Below, piece by piece: positions 1 through 7,130 of a stretch of 22,736 bases of DNA. The stretch comes from a virus, in the IMG/VR virus record IMGVR_UViG_3300024344_000134, positions 1 through 22,736 of that record; one strand, written 5' to 3'. The notes under the pieces were generated by a model, which worked only from the letters and a program-made list of their open reading frames with translations, did not search any database and was not told the origin of the DNA. Both the position numbers and the translations under genes were made by a program. Each line of letters begins with the position of its first letter. The first letter of the stretch is position 1.

Positions 1-174
1 GAAAAAAGACTGCAGTCAGAAGACAGAGCACACAGAATTGGACAACAAAAATCTGTAACATATGTAGATTTGATTTGTAACGAGACCGTAGACGAAAAAA
101 TCGTAAAAGCTCTCCGTAAAAAAATAAACATAGCATCAGAAGTTTTAGGAGAAGAATTAAAGTCATGGATTTAG
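1..174 (+). CDS. SNF2-family helicase, C-terminal end (partial)
   Basis: The open frame runs in from the left edge and gives the last 57 residues before a TAG stop. It carries QSEDRAHRIGQ near its start, which is the conserved helicase motif VI of SNF2-type ATP-dependent DNA translocases; the arginines contact ATP. The tail is lysine/glutamate-rich and helical, as expected after the second RecA-like lobe. In phages these enzymes belong to the replication/recombination module and act on DNA in the cytoplasm. This is the only convincing plus-strand gene of normal size in the window, and it converges on the late virion/lysis block. The family call is firm from the motif; the substrate and exact role cannot be read from this fragment. 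Confidence 0.85.
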   Translation, partial: EKRLQSEDRAHRIGQQKSVTYVDLICNETVDEKIVKALRKKINIASEVLGEELKSWI

Positions 175-180
175 TAGGAT

Positions 181-206
181 ATATACGCGAGGCGCGCTAA
201 AATTTT
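181..206. terminator. Possible bidirectional terminator between convergent genes
   Basis: Only 30 bases separate the stop of the plus-strand helicase from the stop of the minus-strand endolysin. They hold a GC-rich CGCG-AGG-CGCG hairpin (4 bp stem, 3-base loop; one extra G-U pair on the minus strand) in otherwise AT-rich DNA, followed on the plus side by AAAATTTTAA. The position suits a shared terminator. The stem is short and the U-tract weak, so this is tentative. Confidence 0.3.
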
Positions 207-690
207 AAGATACGACTTTTCCGCCAGACCACTTCATCTCTGGAAGGCCGTTCTCGTAAGATTTCCCATCGTAGGTTAATACTTGTTTTCTGTTAGCACC
301 TTGTTCATTGTAGCTAACGTGTACCCAGCCACCTGCTGGATCTTCTGGATTATAAAATTCTAAAATTAATTGGTCAAAGTCTACGTTATTAGAAAGCCAG
401 TAAGCGATCTGAATATTTGGTACACCTGCTATTTCAAAGTCAACCGCCTGCCCCTTTGCATGTTGCGACGTCTTTTTGCTGCCGATCGCTTCACACAGTG
501 CCTCAGACCTGTAGCCCGATGTTATTGTAATTGGTTTGTCAAAGTGTGCACGAGCTGGTTCTAATATTTCGTAGCATACGTTTTCTAAATTTTTTATATC
601 ACCAGATCCTGGTGAGTTGTCGATTCCTTTCCGCGTCGCTGTCATCGACTTGGTCATCTCTTCGAGTTTAAAATGTTTACTAAGCTGCAT
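205..690 (-). CDS. M15-family D-Ala-D-Ala carboxypeptidase-like endolysin
   Basis: This 161-residue protein is a zinc peptidase of the M15 (VanY/Peptidase_M15_3) type, which cleaves peptide cross-links in peptidoglycan; in a phage late operon it is the likely lysis enzyme. The sequence shows the family's ordered motifs: SGYR at 58-61, SQHAKGQAVDF at 75-85 giving zinc ligands His77 and Asp84, and WVHVSY at 122-127 giving the third ligand His124. Length is normal for a single-domain phage endolysin and there is no signal peptide, so release would need a holin. It follows the small membrane protein at 696-887 by 5 bases and is the last gene of the minus-strand block. No clear Shine-Dalgarno sequence precedes its ATG; a candidate promoter lies inside the upstream gene. 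Confidence 0.9.
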   Translation of the reverse strand: MQLSKHFKLEEMTKSMTATRKGIDNSPGSGDIKNLENVCYEILEPARAHFDKPITITSGYRSEALCEAIGSKKTSQHAKGQAVDFEIAGVPNIQIAYWLSNNVDFDQLILEFYNPEDPAGGWVHVSYNEQGANRKQVLTYDGKSYENGLPEMKWSGGKVVS

Positions 691-695
691 GATTT

Positions 696-887
696 TTATT
701 TTGTGAGTAAGGTAAATATAACATATCCCATGCCTGTGATCAAGGCACCAACAGATACCAATAGAATACTTTCTATTCTATGTATTTGTTTTTCAATAGA
801 ATGAATCTTATCATGAGTTTGTTTCTGCATAATCCTGCATAACTTTTCATGAGAATTTATTCTTTGCAATGCGTCATCTTTAGTCAT
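696..887 (-). CDS. Small holin-like membrane protein with C-terminal TM helix
   Basis: The 63-residue protein has a polar, helical, probably coiled-coil N-terminus (about residues 1-40, rich in His, Lys, Gln and Ile at heptad-like spacing) and one hydrophobic segment at 41-61, ending in a single Lys. This layout resembles XhlA-like holin-associated proteins and other small phage lysis proteins. Its ATG overlaps the stop of the 1486-residue gene as TAATG, so translation is probably coupled, and it lies 5 bases upstream of the endolysin. Position plus topology support a role in letting the endolysin reach the wall. No specific holin motif is present, so a membrane anchor or antiholin role is equally possible. 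Confidence 0.7.
   Translation of the reverse strand: MTKDDALQRINSHEKLCRIMQKQTHDKIHSIEKQIHRIESILLVSVGALITGMGYVIFTLLTK
715..743 (-). promoter_or_regulatory. Candidate sigma70 promoter ahead of the endolysin gene
   Basis: On the minus strand a TTGATC box (738-743) is followed after 17 bases by TATATT (715-720), and the -10 is preceded by TG one base away (extended -10, TGTTATATT). It lies within the 3' part of the holin-like gene and would start transcription about 15-20 bases before the endolysin ATG. The -35 matches only 4 of 6 and AT-rich coding DNA yields such hits by chance. Confidence 0.35.
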
Positions 888-3800
888 TACGTTCTCCCCG
901 CAATTATTTTTTCTGATGGTGATAGTAGTGCTTCTTCTGTTCGTGTCAAGTTAGTTTGTGGGTTTTTTGCCATTGTCATTTGTGCATTATTTACTATTGG
1001 CATAGGTGTTTTTGCTAATGGTTGACCTTTATTTTGTGTTCCCATTATATCAGGTGCATTCATCATTGGGGCTTCTGAAATTAAATATCTTTCTTCTTCA
1101 ATTCTAAAATCTTTATTAAGTTTTTGTCTTTGTAATTTTTTTTCTATTTTTTCAAGTTTTCTTTTTATTCTTCTGCTTAATGGATTTTTAATTCCATATT
1201 TATCAGAAATTCTTTCATAAGCCTGTTCCATACCTTCAGTAATACCTAAAGGTTTAAATTTATTTCTTGATATTAATCTAAATAAAGAGCCCTGACCCCT
1301 GTCTTCAAAAATTTGTCTAATTTTCTTTTTGCTGTAACCTAAAACTCTGGCTGCATCATATTGTCTTCTCATTTTATTAAATGTTTCTAATCTCTGTTTG
1401 TTAGCAAAGATATATTGTTTAATAATTTTGTTATCATCTTTAATTGGATCACCTGTTAAAGTGCCAGCGTAAATTAATTTTCTTTCATCTCTTTCCGCTT
1501 TTAAAAAGTTTCCTATAAATATTTCCATTGATCTCTCAATATCTAATGGTGCTTTTCTTAAACCAATTAGTCCTAACAATTCATCGGTTACTTCGTACTC
1601 AGTTCCTTTAATTGTTGTCCCTCTAATTGCACTATATAATCTTTGCATTTGAACTTGAGAACCTGGAGTATATAATTTAGCTAAATGTTTAAACGTTTTA
1701 AATATTTTATCACCTTCAGAATCTCTTTCGTTCCAGATCCGTGATCCTTGTTTCGTTTGTCCTTTTCTTGCATAAATGTCTAACACACCACCAATCCAAA
1801 TAGATTCTGATACAAATGGTTCTACTAGTCTAGCAAAAGCTTTAACTAATCCCATGGTCATAGCAGGAATAACTGGTCTGTCTTCGTCTCTATTTAATTC
1901 TGTAAACATGGCTTGAATAGGATTAGTCACGGTGTCGTAGAAAAACGCTCTACTAAAATCTATGTATTTATATTTACCATCTTCATAAACTGGTATTAGT
2001 GTAGAATCTTCTGAGAACCATGGAACAAATTCTCTTAACGCCATTAATTTATCTTTAGTAAATCCATATGCTTGCATACCTCCCCATACAGCAGCTGGTC
2101 CAATAATACCTACAGTTGTTGCAAAACCTGCCGCTCTTTCCCAACCAATTCTTTTTAATATAGGGTCTTTAATTTCTCTTTTAGCTCCTGCCATAATGTT
2201 ATTTGAAGTTCTAATAATTTCTGCAGGCCAAGACACAAAGTTTCCAAGTGGAGATCTTCTAGATGCTTGAACTAATTCAGAAACGTAAGCATAGTTAGGT
2301 AACATTTCTCTTACATTTTTAGTTGCCATTTTCATTATTTCTAATCTGTTTGGCAATTGATTTTTAGTTAGTGTGCCTGCTTTTAATGCAGCTTGATACG
2401 CTCTGTTAATTTTAAAATCTTCAGCAAAAAAATTAAATATTTTCCAGATGTCATCTTCAGCAATGTACATATCTTGTGCACCTTTTAAAAACTTCTGAGT
2501 TTTATTACCAAGTTTTCTCCACATCTTTTGCAGGAACCCGGTCTTTGCTGTGTCTTCAATTAGTCCAATGACATCTCTGTAGATGGCACTGGCGTTAACC
2601 ATTCCTTCATCTAATAAAAATCTATATAAAGATTGACCAGCTTCTCCTCTTAATGCGTTAGAGTAATCATCAATACTTTTATATTCTAACATTGGTCGTG
2701 CACCTGGTTTGTTTCTATAAAGTATTTGTGGTTGCAAAGTATTAAAAGCAGACTTCATAGATTTTAATACAAACAATGGATTAGTTAAAGCTAAAGATAT
2801 ATTACCCAAAGATACAGTTGTTACTGCACCAGATGAAAAGTTTCTTGAGTGAGTAAACGGACCACCTACTGTTTTACCAGCTTGAATTAATCCTTTAGGT
2901 ATCATAACTGCGTATTGATATGCAGCATTTTTTGTAATACTTCCTAAACTATTTAACGCACCAAACTTTAAACCTTGGGCAATAGCTTCTGTAGTATACA
3001 TACCATTGATAGGAACTGTGTATGCTTTTTCACCCAGTTTTTGTGGTAGCTGTAATCCTCTACTAGCATCTACTAATTTTTCATCTAAACCAAATGCTTT
3101 TCTGGCAGCATTATAAGTAGGATATACAATTCCTTTTTCACCACGTTTAATCATGTCATCAGACGCAGTTTTAATTACATTATAAAATCTATCTCTTGCT
3201 GCAATCTCTGCAAGGTCTGTTGTTACATTTGATATAATTTTGTTAGCATTTTTATAGTTACCAAATAAGTTTTGGAATGCATCTAAATCTTTTTTAGTTT
3301 GAATCAATCCACCTTTTTTATCTGGCTTAAATTTACCACCGCCTGTAATATTGTCTGCAATATTTTTTGTAATTAAAGCTTTTTCTTTAGCAAAATCTGC
3401 GGCCTCATATTTAAATATTGGTGTTGCTGTATTGGGATCTAATTGAACATTTTTAATAATATCTTTAACAACTAACATTGCATCATCTGGATTTAATTTT
3501 TTACGATTAGCTTTAGCACTTCTTACAAATATGTCAGCGACCTCTTTCATAACATCATTTGATGGAGCATATTCTGAAACTGGTCTTAGACCGTTGTCTT
3601 TAAAAATTTTATACTCATTAGATAAAGTATCTCTAATTCTTTCTTTCATTATGTTAACAAATTCTTTTGCTGAAACATTTAAATTTTTTCCTTTAACAAC
3701 TACGTTTAAAAAATCAGCCCAAGAACCATGAACATTACTTAATTCCTCTACTAATTTTAATGCATCTGCTTTAGATACATTTAATTTTTTAGTTAAAGCT

Positions 3801-5347
3801 GAATAGAAATCATCTATCATCTTTGGTTCAAAACCTTTAACAACTACTTTATTTCCACTAACACCAAGTTTACCTTTTAAAATTGTGTTAACAATTAAAT
3901 CAGATAATTCGTTAGTCATACCTGATTTATCAGCAGCACTCTGTGAATATTTAGAAATTCTTTTTATAATTTCATCAAAGTTTCTTAAGTAATCGGTAGC
4001 CATTAAATTTGCTGAAGATTTTTTTCCTTCTAATCTTTGAATAGCTTGAAACTCTTCTTCAGGAAAAGGTCCTCTAGATCTTAAAGGTCGTGCTACATAT
4101 TTATCCACAAACTTATCAAATTTAGAAGCATTAGCTGCTCTTTGCATAACACCACTTGTAATACTTTTGCCTACTTTACCCGCACCTACAATAGCTGGAA
4201 TAATTGGAAAGCCCATTTCCCCTGCAAACTTAAGTTTGTTGTATAACATTCTTGTTGCATCTTCTTGAGCTGACTCTCTACCATCTCTATCTAAAGCTGT
4301 AAGTTCTCCTTCTTCAAAAAATAAATCACCAAATGTTCCAATGTTTTCTGCATCATAAACAACACCACCAGTTACTGCACCACCTACAAAAACACCAGCA
4401 AATTTTTGTTTGCCTGATAGCCTGTTCCATTTAGAAACTTCTTGAGCTAGTTTATATCCTTCTTTATTTCCTGCGGTTTTGACATATTTACCTTGTTTAA
4501 TTCCATTAATTGCTTTGTTGTACATTTTAAATGCAGTAGTAGTTAATTGATCTGCATATTTTCCAGCAGCTTTCCACCCACCATATAATTGAACAAGTGT
4601 TTCAGTTATTTTTCCAACTGCGGTTTCTCTTGCTTTTTCTTCAGCGTATTTTTCAACTTGACCAATAAAAGTTTGTTCCCACCAATTTTCTAATTGAGCT
4701 ACTCTTCCTTTATCAACAGGTAAATTTCTATCGTCAGCCCAATCCATAACCATTGCTCCAAGATTAGCAAAACCTTTTGGAATTTTAATACCACCAGATA
4801 ACACAGCTCCATAAATAGATTCAGTTATACCTACTTCACTTTCAAAAGGAATTCCTTTAGAAGACACTTTCATCGGGCCGGTTGCACCAGCTAAAACTAT
4901 GTTGTCTTTAAAAGTTTCTTTTTCTTTTTTATCACCATATTCAGATTCTAATGTAGGTCCTTTACCTTTGTCCCATACAGTATCGTATGTTTCAAAATCT
5001 AATTTAGCACCGGATAACATTCCCTCCATAGAAGCTATCTCGTCTCTATAATATTGTTTGTTTTCCTCTTCAGTATAATTTCTTGGATCTCTAAAATCTG
5101 GATCGTGTTTTAATTTTTCATCATAGTAAGCATCGTCACCATATTTTTTTCTGTATTTAAATTCTCTAACAATTTGACTAACACTGTCTAAAGCATTTTT
5201 AATATTACTTTGTTTTCTAATGTTAGCTTCACCTCTTTCTACTTCTTCGTCGTAGCTTAATTGTTTATCAACAGCTTCTACTACTTCCTCTTTCTTAAGT
5301 TTCTGTTCGTCTTCAACTAGTTTTCGAGGGTCAAAACCAAATGGCAT
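887..5347 (-). CDS. Very large internal virion / DNA-ejection protein candidate (1486 aa)
   Basis: This is the largest gene in the window and I cannot assign a named family. The first 100 or so residues are highly charged and helical. The body is mostly helical with many Lys/Asp/Glu, and has hydrophobic glycine/alanine-rich stretches at about 317-331, 378-392 and 1068-1092 that could insert into or cross a membrane. The C-terminal 150 residues are strongly basic (KKK and RR clusters around the region after residue 1350). Size, place (after the hub and small virion genes, just before lysis) and composition resemble the large ejected core proteins of podoviruses such as T7 gp16, but I see no transglycosylase motif. 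A tape-measure role is less likely because no tail-tube genes are visible. AGGAGG lies 5 bases before the ATG. The stop overlaps the next start. Confidence 0.85.
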   Translation of the reverse strand: MPFGFDPRKLVEDEQKLKKEEVVEAVDKQLSYDEEVERGEANIRKQSNIKNALDSVSQIVREFKYRKKYGDDAYYDEKLKHDPDFRDPRNYTEEENKQYYRDEIASMEGMLSGAKLDFETYDTVWDKGKGPTLESEYGDKKEKETFKDNIVLAGATGPMKVSSKGIPFESEVGITESIYGAVLSGGIKIPKGFANLGAMVMDWADDRNLPVDKGRVAQLENWWEQTFIGQVEKYAEEKARETAVGKITETLVQLYGGWKAAGKYADQLTTTAFKMYNKAINGIKQGKYVKTAGNKEGYKLAQEVSKWNRLSGKQKFAGVFVGGAVTGGVVYDAENIGTFGDLFFEEGELTALDRDGRESAQEDATRMLYNKLKFAGEMGFPIIPAIVGAGKVGKSITSGVMQRAANASKFDKFVDKYVARPLRSRGPFPEEEFQAIQRLEGKKSSANLMATDYLRNFDEIIKRISKYSQSAADKSGMTNELSDLIVNTILKGKLGVSGNKVVVKGFEPKMIDDFYSALTKKLNVSKADALKLVEELSNVHGSWADFLNVVVKGKNLNVSAKEFVNIMKERIRDTLSNEYKIFKDNGLRPVSEYAPSNDVMKEVADIFVRSAKANRKKLNPDDAMLVVKDIIKNVQLDPNTATPIFKYEAADFAKEKALITKNIADNITGGGKFKPDKKGGLIQTKKDLDAFQNLFGNYKNANKIISNVTTDLAEIAARDRFYNVIKTASDDMIKRGEKGIVYPTYNAARKAFGLDEKLVDASRGLQLPQKLGEKAYTVPINGMYTTEAIAQGLKFGALNSLGSITKNAAYQYAVMIPKGLIQAGKTVGGPFTHSRNFSSGAVTTVSLGNISLALTNPLFVLKSMKSAFNTLQPQILYRNKPGARPMLEYKSIDDYSNALRGEAGQSLYRFLLDEGMVNASAIYRDVIGLIEDTAKTGFLQKMWRKLGNKTQKFLKGAQDMYIAEDDIWKIFNFFAEDFKINRAYQAALKAGTLTKNQLPNRLEIMKMATKNVREMLPNYAYVSELVQASRRSPLGNFVSWPAEIIRTSNNIMAGAKREIKDPILKRIGWERAAGFATTVGIIGPAAVWGGMQAYGFTKDKLMALREFVPWFSEDSTLIPVYEDGKYKYIDFSRAFFYDTVTNPIQAMFTELNRDEDRPVIPAMTMGLVKAFARLVEPFVSESIWIGGVLDIYARKGQTKQGSRIWNERDSEGDKIFKTFKHLAKLYTPGSQVQMQRLYSAIRGTTIKGTEYEVTDELLGLIGLRKAPLDIERSMEIFIGNFLKAERDERKLIYAGTLTGDPIKDDNKIIKQYIFANKQRLETFNKMRRQYDAARVLGYSKKKIRQIFEDRGQGSLFRLISRNKFKPLGITEGMEQAYERISDKYGIKNPLSRRIKRKLEKIEKKLQRQKLNKDFRIEEERYLISEAPMMNAPDIMGTQNKGQPLAKTPMPIVNNAQMTMAKNPQTNLTRTEEALLSPSEKIIAGRT

Positions 5348-5355
5348 TTATCCTC

Positions 5356-6246
5356 CTAATCTGTCTTTATATCTTCAGCGATATATGTTTCGTACGGTAT
5401 AAATTCTGGACCTTGTTTAACGTAGGCTTTTTTAGTTACAAAATCTATGTAAACTCTACCATCTTTATAGTCGTCTTGGTTAGGGTCATAGTCTCTAAGA
5501 ACAATTTTTTCTCCCTCTCTTAGAATTTCAGCTGGATCATCTTCAATGTAGTACTGATAGCTGTCGTGAGGTACTTTATATGTACCAGCATCAATATCAT
5601 CCATAAACTCGTTAAGAATTTTAGCGTCACTAAATCCTATTTTATATGTAGAAGCAATTTGTTCTATTCTTCTGTTATCTGTTTTTTCATCTCTTATTAT
5701 TTCTTCTCTTTCAGTCTCTGCTGGACTTTGATCTTTTCTATATAAACTTTGTGTTGGAAATAATTGTTTTAATGCACTTTTCATATCAGGAAATCTTTCC
5801 GGGTCTTGTGTCATTAACATTTGTGCTCTTTTGTAATAAGCATCTTGTTCATCTTTACTTAAACTTTGCCAAATCTGCATGATGGTATTTCTTTTATTAC
5901 TGTACTCACCCATTTTAGTTTTTTGTAATTGTTGAAATGCCGGACCCGATGCTTTACCTATTGTCTGAAATATAGGTTGTCCACCTGGTTGAGATAAAAT
6001 CCCTGATCCAAGATTCATGAAAAAATCTGAAGCAGCATAAGGATACTTAGGAGTTAAAGACTCTATTACTTCCGACTGTTGTCTAACTCTGTCTACAATG
6101 TTGTTTTCATTTGGTTGAACGTTTTGATCAGCAGGATCACCTGTTCCTTTATACCCCTGTCTAGGTTTACTTAACCCAGTCGTAATTCCAGTTCCAGCAG
6201 ACCCGCCGATTCTAAACATTGGTCTTTGTAAAGTTCTATTAAACAT
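5356..6246 (-). CDS. Minor virion / internal protein with N-terminal FRIGG-GYKG segment
   Basis: This 296-residue protein has no family I can name. It opens with RPMFRIGGSAGTGITTGL (8-25) and GYKGTGDP (31-38), a Gly-rich start I associate with uncultured marine phage virion proteins. A Gln/Pro-rich region follows, then a helical part holding MLMTQDPERFPDMKSALKQLF (about 142-162). The C-terminal third is acidic with Tyr-rich beta-like stretches (VYIDFVTKKAYVKQGPEF). It starts one base after the stop of the gene at 6248 and ends 8 bases before the 1486-residue gene, so the three are almost certainly co-translated. The GYKG segment is shared with the 715-residue protein. Membership in the ejected/internal set is inferred from place and composition only. 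Confidence 0.75.
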   Translation of the reverse strand: MFNRTLQRPMFRIGGSAGTGITTGLSKPRQGYKGTGDPADQNVQPNENNIVDRVRQQSEVIESLTPKYPYAASDFFMNLGSGILSQPGGQPIFQTIGKASGPAFQQLQKTKMGEYSNKRNTIMQIWQSLSKDEQDAYYKRAQMLMTQDPERFPDMKSALKQLFPTQSLYRKDQSPAETEREEIIRDEKTDNRRIEQIASTYKIGFSDAKILNEFMDDIDAGTYKVPHDSYQYYIEDDPAEILREGEKIVLRDYDPNQDDYKDGRVYIDFVTKKAYVKQGPEFIPYETYIAEDIKTD

Positions 6247-6247
6247 A

Positions 6248-7129
6248 TTAATTAAGTGCCTTGTAAGCTCCTAATCCCATTGAAGCTATACCTAACGCCT
6301 GTTGCAACGGCGATTGGTTTGGTGTTACTTGTGATTGATACTGACCCATTGCACTACCAAATAGACCACCGATACCTGTACCGAAGTATCCAAGTCTTTC
6401 ATAAGGTTCGTACGCAGCCATTCTATTCGCTTCTCTTTGTTGATCGAGTTGCGCTTGCTGATATGCTTGTTGAGACGCGCCCGCTTGACCCAACGATTGA
6501 ATGTCTTGTCCACGTAATTGTGGCATTAGTTGAGCCATTCTTTGTTGGTCGGCCCCTAATTGTTGCATTTGTCCAAATGCTGTTTGAGCTTGTTGCCCAG
6601 CTTGTTGGAAATTCTGTTGTCTTAATTGTGCTTCTAATGCAGCTCTATCTAAATTAGATTGGGTTTGATATTCTGATCTCATTACACCTTCTCTACCACC
6701 ACCTAAGTTTCCAGATTGTGCTGCCATCAATCCCATCTGACTTAAATCTCCAGCTGCTTTTTTATCAAAAGATTTCATTGTAGCGTCGATAACCTGCTGT
6801 TGATACGGAGACATAAATTGTTTGTAGGCATCAGGACCTGTTAAGTCTTGTGCACCCATCATACTTGCTGGTAAACCAGCGTATGTTCCTGTTCCAGTTT
6901 GATATTGTCCAGCTGCTGTTAAGTATGGTGCATAAGCTCCGATACCTTGACCAGCCGTTGTAGCCATAGTGTAAGCATCTTTTTGCGCTTGATCTTGTGC
7001 TGCTACGGATGGTTGAAATTTTGTTGTATCTAATGCTTGAGACGTTAAGCCCGTTAACTGCGTTGCGTAATCTTTACCTAGATCTTCTACAAACTGTGGG
7101 GGTAATGCTCTTGATTCTGTTATTGCCAT
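6248..7129 (-). CDS. Gln/Ala-rich internal virion protein candidate
   Basis: The 293-residue protein is extremely rich in Gln, Ala and Gly. Residues about 150-240 form an uninterrupted, strongly helical Q/A block (repeated QQ, QAG, QAQ) of coiled-coil character. It is flanked by an N-terminal region with several YxxYL/GTGTY Gly-Tyr turns and a C-terminal hydrophobic, Gly-rich tail (GIASMGLGAYKAL). Podovirus ejection proteins such as T7 gp14 have similar low-complexity Q/A helices and a hydrophobic end, so an ejected or core role is plausible, but no family match is visible. The ATG comes one base after the stop of the 715-residue gene. AGGAG sits about 13 bases upstream, which is longer than ideal, so initiation is probably by coupling. 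Confidence 0.75.
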   Translation of the reverse strand: MAITESRALPPQFVEDLGKDYATQLTGLTSQALDTTKFQPSVAAQDQAQKDAYTMATTAGQGIGAYAPYLTAAGQYQTGTGTYAGLPASMMGAQDLTGPDAYKQFMSPYQQQVIDATMKSFDKKAAGDLSQMGLMAAQSGNLGGGREGVMRSEYQTQSNLDRAALEAQLRQQNFQQAGQQAQTAFGQMQQLGADQQRMAQLMPQLRGQDIQSLGQAGASQQAYQQAQLDQQREANRMAAYEPYERLGYFGTGIGGLFGSAMGQYQSQVTPNQSPLQQALGIASMGLGAYKALN

Positions 7130-7130
7130 T

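Noticed and set aside
3531-3731. Plus-strand open frames opposite the 1486-residue gene and other structural genes (also 370-564, 6256-6657, 7720-8073, 8286-8510)
   Set aside because: They lie wholly inside strongly supported minus-strand genes and encode no recognisable domain.
887-5347. Tape-measure protein for the 1486-residue gene
   Set aside because: No tail-tube, tail-completion or chaperone frameshift genes nearby and a podovirus-like hub is present, so an ejection protein is the better guess.
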